A stretch of DNA of 12,741 bases from DAIDHZ01 sp035480255 (GCA_964630875.1 CAZVXF010000031.1:1-12741); one strand, 5' to 3'; positions 5,872-12,741 are shown, counted from the stretch's first letter. A program made the numbers and translations. Notes: generated by a model from the letters alone, not told the origin.

Positions 5872-7590
5872 CTATTCCTGCAAATATTCTTTGAGTTCTT
5901 GCGCAGATGAAGTGGAAAGAGCTCCTTCTGCAAGGCGGCAAGCATCTAGCAATCTCCACTGCCGAATCGTATCTTTGACAAGAGGAATGAGACGAGATGA
6001 AACGGAGAATTCTGAGATTCCGAAGCCTAAAAGAATGGGAATCATCAATGGATCACTTGCGATTTCACCACAGAGAATCAAGGGTTTCCGCGCTGTATTT
6101 GCATGTGTTACAATCAAGCGTATGAGTCGCAATACACTGGGGTGCATTGCATGATACAAATCTGAAGTGTATTGATTTGTTCGGTCAGCTGCCAATATGT
6201 ATTGAACTAGATCATTCGTTCCGATGGATAAGAAATCCACTTCTATTCCGATTGCATCAGACATCAGTGCAGCAGAAGGGACTTCAATCATGCATCCAAG
6301 AGGAATTTGTTTTGCAAACTTCTCCCCCTCTTTTTGTAAAGCTAACTGCATTTCTACAATTTTTTGTCGCACAAAGCGGATTTCAGAAAGATCTGTTACA
6401 AGAGGAATAAGTACATGTATTTCGCCAAACCGACTTGCCTTGAGAATCGCGCGTAATTGGGTTTCTAAAATTTTAGAATGACGCATTAAAAGTCGAATGC
6501 CTCTCAGTCCAAGAGCTGGATTCATTTCTGCAGTTTCTTTTAATTCGGGAATCGTCTTATCTCCGCCCAAATCGTATATCCGAACGACAAGGGGTTTTCC
6601 CCGCATTGATTTGACCATGTTTTTATAGATCTTGAATTGCTCCTCTTCAGTGGGAAAGCTTTTTTTTGCAAAACACAGATATTCTGAACGAAATAGACCA
6701 ATTCCAGATGCACCTTGCTTCAGAATCGATTCAATGTCCTTTGGATTTTCTAAATTTGCATAAATGCGGACCTCATAACCATCGATGGTTTCACCTTTAA
6801 GATGCGTATTATTTTTGATTCGGTTTAAACCCGCTTGATAAGACTTTTTTAACTCCTGATATTTTTTTAATGTAGCTTTTTTGGGATTCAGAATGACTAC
6901 GCCAGTTCCTCCATCTACGATAATGCAATCAATAGAAATATCTTTGACAAGTGTTAAATCAATATTTGCGACATAAGGAATCCCTTTCGCTCGAGCAATG
7001 ATTGCGGTATGAGATGTTAATCCACCAGAAGCTGTCACAAAACCGCTCACATGCGAAGTATTGGCTTCGATCGTCTCTGAAGGAACAAGATCGTGTGCCA
7101 AAATCACTGAATTGTGAGGAACTTCTGAGATCTTTAATCGACTCGGGGCTCGCAAATGGCCTAAAATTCGTTGTGAAATATCTACAATATCGCGAATTCT
7201 TTCTTGAAAAAAGTTGCTTTTTAGAGAACTAAACCGATGTTTATATTCCTCGATTAGATGGTGAAAAACCCATTCGGTATTTTGCTGCGTATCTCTGATT
7301 TTTTTCTCAACCCCCACCGTAATCATTGGATCTTTCATGATCTCTAGATGAGTTCCTAAAATTGCATTCACTTCTGTCGAATGTAGCGAATTCTTTTGAA
7401 GGTCTTCTAAATCCTTTCGGCTTAAATCAAGCGCCTTCCGGTAGCGATTGATTTCTTCATCCACTTCTTTGTGCACACTGAAGTATGGTGAAGTTGCTTC
7501 TTCATTGCGGTTAAAGTAAACAGGACACCCAATACCGATTCCCTTACTAATCGGAGATCCACGAATGATCACTTCTTCCTGTGCATTCAT
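5872..7590 (-). CDS. ptsI: Phosphoenolpyruvate-protein phosphotransferase (PTS enzyme I)
   Basis: Cytosolic enzyme of 572 aa that autophosphorylates from PEP and passes the phosphate to His16 of HPr. Seen: N-terminal GSPISKGIGIG; HPr-binding helical region about 40-145; phosphohistidine motif GGLTSHTAIIAR at 189-200 (His194); PEP-binding GLFRSEYL at 298-305 and NPALGLRGIR at 357-366; Mg-binding IEVPSAA at 435-441; DFLSIGTNDLVQY at 452-464; catalytic Cys507 in CGEIASDP. All catalytic parts are present and the length is typical (about 570-575 aa). The ATG overlaps the ptsH stop as ATGA, with AGAAAGG just upstream on the minus strand, indicating coupled translation. It is the last gene of the operon and runs to 14 bp from the ybaB stop. 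No EII permease gene is nearby. Confidence 0.97.
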   Translation of the reverse strand: MNAQEEVIIRGSPISKGIGIGCPVYFNRNEEATSPYFSVHKEVDEEINRYRKALDLSRKDLEDLQKNSLHSTEVNAILGTHLEIMKDPMITVGVEKKIRDTQQNTEWVFHHLIEEYKHRFSSLKSNFFQERIRDIVDISQRILGHLRAPSRLKISEVPHNSVILAHDLVPSETIEANTSHVSGFVTASGGLTSHTAIIARAKGIPYVANIDLTLVKDISIDCIIVDGGTGVVILNPKKATLKKYQELKKSYQAGLNRIKNNTHLKGETIDGYEVRIYANLENPKDIESILKQGASGIGLFRSEYLCFAKKSFPTEEEQFKIYKNMVKSMRGKPLVVRIYDLGGDKTIPELKETAEMNPALGLRGIRLLMRHSKILETQLRAILKASRFGEIHVLIPLVTDLSEIRFVRQKIVEMQLALQKEGEKFAKQIPLGCMIEVPSAALMSDAIGIEVDFLSIGTNDLVQYILAADRTNQYTSDLYHAMHPSVLRLIRLIVTHANTARKPLILCGEIASDPLMIPILLGFGISEFSVSSRLIPLVKDTIRQWRLLDACRLAEGALSTSSAQELKEYLQE

Positions 7591-7859
7591 GCCCTTTCTC
7601 CGAACTCCTGATCAAATGCTTCGACGAGCTGATTCATTGTGATTTCAGCGTCTTCTCCCTCTACGATAATTTCTATTTGCGTATTTCTTTGCGCCGCTAA
7701 CATTAAAAGACTCATGATACTTCGCGCATTGACTGTTTCATTTTTATGGGTAAAAAAAACAGATGATTTAAAGGGTTGTAGAATTCTCACGATGGTAGCC
7801 GCAGGACGTGTATGTAAACCCAAAGAATTTTTAATTTTCACTTTACGCGTGAGCTTCAC
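7587..7859 (-). CDS. ptsH: Phosphocarrier protein HPr
   Basis: HPr, 90 aa, with both regulatory phosphorylation sites. Seen: GLHTRPA at 14-20 with His16, the site charged by enzyme I; and ARSIMSLLML at 45-54 with Ser47, equivalent to Ser46 of B. subtilis HPr, the target of HPr kinase. An intact serine site next to hprK indicates a functional Ser-P switch. The start is GTG at 7857-7859; AAAAGG lies 7 nt upstream on the minus strand, inside the end of hprK, and the protein begins MKLTRKVKIKNSLGLH as expected for the family. It overlaps hprK by 17 bp and ptsI by 4 bp, so the three genes are translationally coupled. Confidence 0.96.
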   Translation of the reverse strand: MKLTRKVKIKNSLGLHTRPAATIVRILQPFKSSVFFTHKNETVNARSIMSLLMLAAQRNTQIEIIVEGEDAEITMNQLVEAFDQEFGERA

Positions 7860-8814
7860 GAGGCAACCTTTTTTTCTGTTTTCGAGCGATCGTTTCTAAC
7901 AACTTTGTATTAAATTCTTTTGCAGAATTATAGCCCATATTTTTTAATCGATGATTCAGAGCGATCGTTTCTAGAAGAAGGACTACATCTCTTCCAGGTT
8001 TTACGGGAAGTATATGCTGAGGAACGCTGACGCCTAATACGTCCATATATTTTTCTTCCAACCCAATGCGGTCATAAAAATGTTGATCATTCCAAGGTTC
8101 TAACTTTACAAGAATATCAATGCCTTTATCAGGACGCACGCAGACAGCACCATACAAATGCGCGACATTGATGATCCCAATCCCACGAATCTCCATCAGA
8201 TGTCGCGTCAATTCAGGGCCCGATCCGACAAGATAGACACCTTCTTTCTTTTTCACTTTCACAATATCATCAGAAATCAATCGGTGTCCTCTCTCGATGA
8301 GGCCTAAAGCAGCTTCACTTTTACCAACTGACGATTCTCCTTGGATTAATAATCCAACCCCAAAGACTTCCACTAAAGTCCCATGCATGGTCAAAGTGGG
8401 ACAAAATTCTTCGTAAAGCAGAAAAGAAATTTTGCTCACTAAACTAGTCGCTGCACCACTGGCTCGAAATAGAGGGATATGTTGTTTTTCACAAATTGCG
8501 ATGAGCTCTTTCGGAACTTTGTATCCTGAAGATGCGATCACCGCAGGAGTTGCAGGTGATAAAATTCCTGCAAGCCTTTCAAGGCTGATTTTCGGATCCA
8601 ATTCTTTGAGATATTGAATTTCTTGCTTTCCTATGACTAAAATGCGTGAAAAAACAAATCCTTTCAAATATCCAGTCAAACTCAAACCAGGCCTTTGCAC
8701 TTCCGCTTTTTTGATTCGACGATTGAGCCCTTGTTTTCCTGCTAGCAAATTTAAATTCAGCGATTTGCCATGTTGCTCATAAAAATTTTGTACGAGATAA
8801 TTATTTAGAGACAT
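7843..8814 (-). CDS. hprK: HPr kinase/phosphorylase
   Basis: Bifunctional sensor enzyme of 323 aa (family about 310-320) that phosphorylates HPr on its regulatory serine and reverses this by phosphorolysis. Seen: N-terminal domain 1-130; HGTLVEVFGVGLLIQG at 144-159 with conserved His144; P-loop GESSVGKS at 159-166 (Lys165), where the usual fourth-position Gly of GDSGxGKS is Ser162, still satisfying GxxxxGKS; acidic SDD at 181-183; the HprK signature MEIRGIGIINV at 207-217 with Glu208; and the C-terminal PGRDVVLLLETIALNHRLKNMG region (273 on) that contacts HPr. All key elements are there, so the enzyme should be active. ATG 8814 has GAGGGA 5 nt upstream and lies inside the end of the SUKH gene (14-bp overlap). 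Its 3' end overlaps ptsH by 17 bp. Confidence 0.96.
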   Translation of the reverse strand: MSLNNYLVQNFYEQHGKSLNLNLLAGKQGLNRRIKKAEVQRPGLSLTGYLKGFVFSRILVIGKQEIQYLKELDPKISLERLAGILSPATPAVIASSGYKVPKELIAICEKQHIPLFRASGAATSLVSKISFLLYEEFCPTLTMHGTLVEVFGVGLLIQGESSVGKSEAALGLIERGHRLISDDIVKVKKKEGVYLVGSGPELTRHLMEIRGIGIINVAHLYGAVCVRPDKGIDILVKLEPWNDQHFYDRIGLEEKYMDVLGVSVPQHILPVKPGRDVVLLLETIALNHRLKNMGYNSAKEFNTKLLETIARKQKKRLPREAHA

Positions 8815-9595
8815 TCATTCCCTCTAAATAATAGGCCAGCCACTCAAGAAAATTTGGGAATGCAAGTTGTTCTTGCCATCGACTTCGATCGCTTGTATCA
8901 GATAGCGTATAATGAATCCCTGAGAGGTATACATTTCCCATATCGCTATAAGGATACCAATCAGAGAAAAAACATTGAAACGAATTCAATCCAAAATCTT
9001 CAAAAAAAGGAATTAGTGAATCGGGATCAACACCGTGATTTTGCCAATCAATTGCATGAGCCGGATCATCGACTAACTTTCTCACAATTTCTCTTGCCGC
9101 AAACACCTCTTCCATAGGAATGATTTCGATTTCAGAAAGTTTTCCAAATCCATTGTGCAAACGTAAAAATGACTGATAATCAAAAGGGACGCGCGCGCCA
9201 ATCTCACTTTTAAACATGCGCACATCCTCTTCAACAGCTGGAGGTAAGCCCCGAAAAAAAGAACGATTATCAGCAAAGCTATAAACCATTTCAGCAAATA
9301 CATCTGCGTTTCTTTTGACGATGACAATCGCGATATCGTCGAGTCGAGAAAAAAAATGAGAAAACGCACGCTCGGCAATTGGATGAAAAGGAAGACGATT
9401 CGCCCATGAATCTGAAACAAATTCGATCCGCTCTTCTGGAGTGATACGACTTAATTCGAACCAACCCCTTGGAATATCGGGATTTTTTTCAAGAATCGTG
9501 CTCCAATCGAGATTTTTTTCCTCGCATAAAAAAAGCACTTCTTGAATGTTCGAATCACCTCCAATTTCATAATACTTTTTAGCAAGAGGATTCAC
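8801..9595 (-). CDS. SUKH (SMI1/KNR4-like) domain protein, first gene of the hprK-ptsH-ptsI operon
   Basis: Protein of 264 aa with no signal peptide or membrane segment. The C-terminal half (about 117-258) looks like a SUKH/SMI1-KNR4 domain: LPPAVEEDVRMFKSEIGARVP, YQSFLRLHNGFG, IEIIPMEEVFAAREIV, LIPFFEDFGLNSFQCF, MGNVYLSG and closing FPNFLEWLAYYLEGM are in the order and spacing of that fold. The N-terminal 116 residues are unrecognised. SUKH proteins are known as toxin immunity proteins and, in eukaryotes, as signalling scaffolds; with no toxin gene here and tight coupling to hprK, a housekeeping or PTS-linked role is more likely (inference). The start is GTG at 9593-9595 with TAAGG 4 nt upstream on the minus strand; an overlapping ATG at 9597 is immediately stopped. 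Met103 is an alternative that would leave just the SUKH domain. Its position recalls the hypothetical gene CT338 in C. trachomatis. Confidence 0.8.
   Translation of the reverse strand: MNPLAKKYYEIGGDSNIQEVLFLCEEKNLDWSTILEKNPDIPRGWFELSRITPEERIEFVSDSWANRLPFHPIAERAFSHFFSRLDDIAIVIVKRNADVFAEMVYSFADNRSFFRGLPPAVEEDVRMFKSEIGARVPFDYQSFLRLHNGFGKLSEIEIIPMEEVFAAREIVRKLVDDPAHAIDWQNHGVDPDSLIPFFEDFGLNSFQCFFSDWYPYSDMGNVYLSGIHYTLSDTSDRSRWQEQLAFPNFLEWLAYYLEGMNVSK
9554..9562 (-). promoter_or_regulatory. Perfect internal Shine-Dalgarno (GGAGGTGAT) near the SUKH gene start
   Basis: On the minus strand the sequence GGAGGTGAT is a full complement of the 16S anti-Shine-Dalgarno. It encodes Gly12-Gly13-Asp14 of the SUKH protein. 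No standard in-frame start follows at ideal distance: ATT (codon 16) lies 6 nt away and GTG (codon 19) 15 nt away. It may be chance coding, a pause site, or a sign that the true start is internal. Confidence 0.4.
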
Positions 9596-9618
9596 ATTAC
9601 CTTAAAAAACAAAAAAGC

Positions 9619-9647
9619 ATTATACATATTTTGAAATCCTATTCCAG
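9619..9647 (-). promoter_or_regulatory. Candidate promoter of the SUKH-hprK-ptsH-ptsI operon
   Basis: On the minus strand a perfect TATAAT (plus positions 9619-9624) sits 17 bp downstream of CTGGAA (9642-9647), a 3/6 match to TTGACA. Transcription would begin near 9612, giving a leader of about 17 nt that includes TAAGG before the GTG start at 9595. Spacing is right; the -35 is weak. Confidence 0.55.
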
Positions 9648-9713
9648 CATAAAAAAACAAAAGAGAAAATTCATTTTTTCTTTTCTATTGATGCCTATTC
9701 TGCTATATCGAAA

Positions 9714-9878
9714 GAGGGAATTGCAAAACTGGCAATGTGTGCAAAATTTGATGATTTTTTCATTGGTTCAATTTGTGTAAATTGACATAACCTATTGGGC
9801 TCTTCTGCAATTTGCAAAAAATTGAATCCACTGAAAAAAGGGCAAATTTGGAGCCAAATGGAGTTTTGCAATTCCCTC
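9714..9878. repeat. MITE-like 165-bp segment with 17-bp perfect terminal inverted repeats
   Basis: Left arm GAGGGAATTGCAAAACT (9714-9730) is the exact reverse complement of the right arm (9862-9878). The same four bases GAAA flank both ends outside the arms (9710-9713 and 9879-9882), as a target-site duplication would. The interior is AT-rich, codes for nothing convincing, and contains the candidate ndh promoter. It ends 20 bp before the ndh ATG. Alternatives are a long-range regulatory hairpin or a pair of regulator sites. The stretch 9601-9713 to its left holds only the operon promoter and AT-rich sequence. Confidence 0.6.
9769..9811 (+). promoter_or_regulatory. Candidate ndh promoter overlapped by a small operator-like palindrome
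   Basis: A consensus TTGACA (9782-9787) lies 18 bp before TGCAAT (9806-9811), a 4/6 match to TATAAT. The palindrome CAATTT-GTGT-AAATTG (9769-9784) overlaps the -35, where a repressor would block polymerase. It is not the Rex consensus TTGTGAANNNNTTCACAA, so the regulator is unknown. The predicted leader of about 80 nt includes the right arm of the inverted repeat. Confidence 0.4.
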
Positions 9879-9898
9879 GAAAAGGTAAAGAGGCTTTG

Positions 9899-11173
9899 AT
9901 GACAAAGATTGTAATTTTAGGTGGCGGATTTGCAGGAATTAATGCTGCAAAAACTCTCGGTCATACAAAGTTCGATGTTTGGGTCATTGATAAAACAAAC
10001 CATCATCTGTTTCAACCGCTCCTTTATCAAGTCGCATCAGCTGCGATTTCTCCTGCAGATATCGCGATCCCAATTCGTGAAATTTTAAGTCCTTATGACA
10101 ACATCACTGTTCTCATGGGAGAAGTTGTTCGCATCGATAAAAATAGAAAAGAAGTCATCTTGCGCAACGGAGATATCATTAGCTATGAGTATCTCATCAT
10201 AGGTCTTGGTGCCCGTCATTCTTATTTTGGGAGAGATGATTGGGAACAATATGCCACAGGATTAAAGACGCTTGTCGATGCGTTGAAAATACGCGAGCGC
10301 ATTTTGATGTCCTTTGAAATTGCGGAACGCTGCGATCGCATTTCTGAAGCTGAAAAATATCTGAACTTTGTGATTGTGGGAGGAGGACCAACAGGTGTTG
10401 AAATGGCGGGAGCCATTGCTGAAATTGCTCATGAAACCATGTTGAAAAACTTCCGACGTATCGATCCAACAAAAACCAAAATTTTTCTAATTGACGGTCA
10501 CTCTCATATTCTCCCTATTTACCCTGAAAAACTTGCAGGAAAGGCGACGAAATACTTAGAACACTTTGGTGTTCGCGTGATGACTGGACGCAGAGTGACA
10601 TCTGTAACAAAAGAGGGAGTTGAAGTCGACGGCAATACGTTTATTCCAGCTAAAAATATTGTTTGGGCAGCTGGAAACCAAGCATCCCCTATTTTAAAAA
10701 CTCTGGATGTGCAATTGGATAAGCAAGGGCGCGTTATGGTAGATGCAGATTTATCCATCCCCAATCATCCAGAAATTTTCGTTTTAGGAGACGCCGCCAA
10801 TGTCAACGATCGGCAAGGAAATCCACTGCCGGGGCTTGCCCCTGTCGCGGTTCAGCAAGGAAGATACGTTGCTAGAATCATTCGAAGAAATATCCCTAAA
10901 GATCAGCGCAAAGCATTTCATTATGTAGATAAAGGAACAATGGCTACAATCGGTAAGACAAAAGCAGTTGGGATGATTCAATCCTTTCAATTCAGTGGTT
11001 TTATTGCATGGCTTGCCTGGTGTTTTGTTCATATTTTCTTTCTCATTGGGTTTCGCCACAGAATTACTGTTCTTATGCAATGGCTATTTTCCTACTTTTC
11101 CCCACAAAGAGGAGCCCGCTTGATCAACCGGTCTTTAGATGAAGAGCTGGCTGAGGCAATACACAAGGAATGA
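9899..11173 (+). CDS. ndh: Type II NADH:quinone oxidoreductase (NDH-2)
   Basis: Single-subunit, non-proton-pumping NADH dehydrogenase of 424 aa that passes electrons from NADH through FAD to membrane quinone. Seen: N-terminal FAD dinucleotide fold IVILGGGFAG at 4-13; HHLFQPLLYQVASAAISPADIA at 35-56, typical of the family; NADH-binding GGGPTGVEMAG at 161-171; second FAD motif FVLGDAA at 294-300; quinone-site segment APVAVQQGRYVA at 314-325; and a hydrophobic C-terminal part (about 365-400) that anchors it to the inner membrane. ATG 9899 is chosen because AGAGG lies 5 nt upstream and the protein starts directly at the FAD fold. The frame is open upstream to a TTG at 9812, but those 29 residues include the right arm of the inverted repeat and fit no family extension. 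comEC starts inside its 3' end. Confidence 0.94.
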   Translation: MTKIVILGGGFAGINAAKTLGHTKFDVWVIDKTNHHLFQPLLYQVASAAISPADIAIPIREILSPYDNITVLMGEVVRIDKNRKEVILRNGDIISYEYLIIGLGARHSYFGRDDWEQYATGLKTLVDALKIRERILMSFEIAERCDRISEAEKYLNFVIVGGGPTGVEMAGAIAEIAHETMLKNFRRIDPTKTKIFLIDGHSHILPIYPEKLAGKATKYLEHFGVRVMTGRRVTSVTKEGVEVDGNTFIPAKNIVWAAGNQASPILKTLDVQLDKQGRVMVDADLSIPNHPEIFVLGDAANVNDRQGNPLPGLAPVAVQQGRYVARIIRRNIPKDQRKAFHYVDKGTMATIGKTKAVGMIQSFQFSGFIAWLAWCFVHIFFLIGFRHRITVLMQWLFSYFSPQRGARLINRSLDEELAEAIHKE

Positions 11174-12581
11174 TTCGCATCTTCAGTTTTGGAAAGAGCA
11201 CCCCGCACTTCTTGCATCACTTGCCATTCTTATAGGGACAAGCTCTGCATTGTTTTTTGAGCATTATTTTTGGTCTTGCATTTTTGCCTGCTATTTAGTT
11301 TTTTGTAGAGCTTCTATGCAGATCATCCTTCTTGTTTTCTCCATTTTTTACGGCCATCTGCATAAAATCCCTGAACTCCCAAAAGAAATCACCGGTATTT
11401 TTACACCGCACATATTGCTCCCTCACTCAACACCTTTTCATCAAGAATTACAATACAAAGGCTATTTGAATGAAATTCCCTGTACCATCTACTTTCGAGG
11501 GAATAAAGAACAAAGACCTCTTGCAAATAAAAAATATCTCGTCCAAGGAGAGCTTCAAGAGCGAGGCAAAGCAGATTTTGTTCTGAAAACAAAAGAATGG
11601 AAAGAACATTCCAGCTTTTTTACTTTTGCAGAGCAACGCTATCTCACAAAAGAGAAGTTTAAACGATTTCTCTACAAAAACCTTTCATTGCCGAGTGCAA
11701 AATTTTTGAGTTCGATTACGACTGGGGACGTGGAAGATCGAAGCCTTCGTTATGAATTTAGCAGAGTTGGCTTGCAACATATTTTAGCCATCTCAGGTTT
11801 CCATTTTGGAATCCTCATCGCTTTTTTAACCTACTTTCTTGGCTTGATTTTCACTCGCACTTGGAAAATACTTTCTCTTTTTTTGCTCACAACTGCTTAT
11901 TATATTTTTGTCGGATCAACTCCTGCTGTAGAAAGAAGTTATCTCACTGCACTTTTTTACCTACTTGGAATGTGGACCCATCGAAATACTTCAGGCCTCA
12001 ATTTGCTCGGAATGGCTCTTGGAATAGAAATTCTATTTAACCCTCATATCTCAAGTAATTTGGGCTTTCAGCTCAGTTTTTTAAGCTGTTTTGCCATTTT
12101 ACTCTTTTATTCGCCAATCGAACAATGGATGCGGAAGTTTCTCCTCAAAAGATCCTGGTCTGAAATTCAAAATCTGACACTTCTGTCCCGACATGGATAT
12201 CTCCTCTCCTCATTTTTTCGTAAAGCCTTGAGCCTTAACCTAGCAGTCAATATTGCGCTTCTTCCCCTCATCCTCTATCATTTTCAACAATTTCCATTCC
12301 TTGGCCTCATATACAATCTGTTTTTTCCCTTCTGCATTGGTGGATCTTTGTTTCTGCTTCTCGTCGCACTCCTATTCCAACTTCTTTTCTATCCCCTTGC
12401 AAAACCTATTTTTTGGTTCACAAGCCTCTGGACCGACTTCCTCTTAAGCCTGGTGTATAACCCACCCCTTGCCATAGACTTTTCTCTTCGCTTCTCATAC
12501 GTTCCGGTTTCCTTCATCATGAGCTATCTTTGTATCCTAGGTTATTTTAAAATTTCAAAATCACACAATAGCCCTATTTGA
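11139..12581 (+). CDS. comEC: ComEC/Rec2 family DNA-uptake channel protein, without hydrolase domain
   Basis: Polytopic inner-membrane protein of 480 aa related to ComEC, which passes single-stranded DNA into the cytosol during transformation. Seen: N-terminal hydrophobic segments (about 23-72); a soluble extracytoplasmic stretch (about 80-190) where the OB-fold domain lies; then the competence domain with HILAISGFHFGI at 214-225, GSTPAVERSYLTALFYLLG at 259-277, LGFQLSFLSCFAILLF at 308-323 and NIALLPLILYHFQQFPFLG at 371-389, ending in more helices. The C-terminal metallo-beta-lactamase-like domain of full-length ComEC (700-800 aa) is absent. The ATG at 11139 follows directly on an in-frame TAG and overlaps ndh by 35 bp, with no good Shine-Dalgarno at normal spacing (AGAGGAG lies about 25 nt upstream), so translation probably depends on ribosomes finishing ndh. 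Confidence 0.9.
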   Translation: MKSWLRQYTRNDSHLQFWKEHPALLASLAILIGTSSALFFEHYFWSCIFACYLVFCRASMQIILLVFSIFYGHLHKIPELPKEITGIFTPHILLPHSTPFHQELQYKGYLNEIPCTIYFRGNKEQRPLANKKYLVQGELQERGKADFVLKTKEWKEHSSFFTFAEQRYLTKEKFKRFLYKNLSLPSAKFLSSITTGDVEDRSLRYEFSRVGLQHILAISGFHFGILIAFLTYFLGLIFTRTWKILSLFLLTTAYYIFVGSTPAVERSYLTALFYLLGMWTHRNTSGLNLLGMALGIEILFNPHISSNLGFQLSFLSCFAILLFYSPIEQWMRKFLLKRSWSEIQNLTLLSRHGYLLSSFFRKALSLNLAVNIALLPLILYHFQQFPFLGLIYNLFFPFCIGGSLFLLLVALLFQLLFYPLAKPIFWFTSLWTDFLLSLVYNPPLAIDFSLRFSYVPVSFIMSYLCILGYFKISKSHNSPI

Positions 12582-12617
12582 AGGGCAGAGCCTGCCAAAG
12601 ATGACGATGATTAAACA

Positions 12618-12646
12618 TTGACGAATAGGCTCTTCTTTTATAAAAT
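12618..12646 (+). promoter_or_regulatory. Promoter of tRNA-His
   Basis: TTGACG (12618-12623) and TAAAAT (12641-12646) are separated by exactly 17 bp, each a 5/6 match to the sigma-70 consensus. The predicted start near 12653 lies about 6 nt before the mature tRNA 5' end. This is the best-formed promoter in the window, fitting a stable RNA gene. The 77 bp between comEC and the tRNA otherwise hold only a weak GGCA-GAGCC-TGCC hairpin (12583-12595). Confidence 0.75.
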
Positions 12647-12658
12647 ATACTGATTCAT

Positions 12659-12736
12659 GGCGATCGTAGCTCAGTTGGTTAGAGCGTTGGATTGTGGTTC
12701 CAAATGTCGCGGGTTCGAATCCCGTCGATCGCCCCA
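12659..12736 (+). tRNA. tRNA-His (anticodon GTG)
   Basis: Full cloverleaf. The acceptor stem has 8 bp, GGCGATCG with CGATCGCC, including the extra G-1 paired with C73 that is the histidine identity feature. D-stem is GCTC/GAGC; anticodon stem TTGGA/TCCAA with loop TTGTGGT, anticodon GTG reading CAC/CAT; T-stem GCGGG/CCCGT with loop TTCGAAT. The 3' CCA is encoded (12734-12736). The T-run just after it is cut by the window end. Confidence 0.97.
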
Positions 12737-12741
12737 TTTTC

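Noticed and set aside
5858..6154. 98-codon plus-strand frame just after ybaB
   Set aside because: It is antisense to the ptsI 3' end, lacks a ribosome-binding site and has unnatural composition.
9812..9898. N-terminal extension of ndh from TTG at 9812
   Set aside because: The 29 residues precede the FAD fold, match no family extension, include the inverted-repeat arm, and ATG 9899 has a proper AGAGG.
11170..11233. Short frame starting at the ATGA overlapping the ndh stop
   Set aside because: It ends after about 20 codons and has no recognisable product; the comEC frame from 11139 is the real one.
1..12741. CRISPR arrays, phage genes, toxin-antitoxin pairs or riboswitches
   Set aside because: No regularly spaced repeats, phage proteins, toxin partner for the SUKH protein, or recognisable riboswitch cores were found on either strand.

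Overview
The window looks like chromosomal DNA of a chlamydia-related bacterium (phylum Chlamydiota), probably outside the Chlamydiaceae. It is moderately AT-rich by eye. The run dnaX-ybaB, ptsI-ptsH, a SUKH gene and a comEC without a hydrolase domain resembles the dnaX-ybaB-ptsI-ptsH-hypothetical-comEC order I remember from Chlamydia trachomatis (around CT334 to CT339). HPr kinase (hprK) and a type II NADH dehydrogenase (ndh) are interleaved here. The taxon call rests on memory of gene order and protein character, not on a search.

Layout. (1) 1-89: a GC-rich hairpin of IS200/IS605-end type abuts the start of a phosphoglucomutase/phosphomannomutase gene (+, 90-1739). (2) A pgpH-like membrane HD phosphodiesterase (-, 1736-3835) converges on it; the two stop codons share one TTAA. 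(3) A divergent intergenic region of about 160 bp carries a perfect 22-bp-arm palindrome. (4) dnaX (+), with a recent 48-codon tandem duplication in its tail, is followed by ybaB (+). (5) Converging on ybaB from the right is a four-gene minus-strand operon with every junction overlapping: SUKH (SMI1/KNR4-like) protein, hprK, ptsH, ptsI. (6) The 303-bp divergent region 9596-9898 holds an operon promoter to the left and, before ndh, a 165-bp segment bounded by 17-bp perfect inverted repeats (MITE-like). (7) ndh and comEC (+) overlap by 35 bp. (8) tRNA-His follows under its own strong promoter.

How the genes fit together. The operon encodes a phosphorylation relay: PtsI passes phosphate from PEP to His16 of HPr, and HprK phosphorylates or dephosphorylates Ser47 of HPr. 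No sugar permease (EIIB/EIIC) gene is present in the window, so the relay may be regulatory here. PgpH probably degrades cyclic di-AMP. DnaX and YbaB serve DNA replication and the nucleoid, ComEC imports DNA, and NDH-2 re-oxidises NADH. Most genes are ordinary housekeeping genes. I do not see a wholly new multi-gene system. The parts most worth a second look are the structured non-coding elements (hairpin, palindrome, MITE-like segment), the DnaX repeat, and the coupling of a SUKH protein to an HprK/HPr switch.
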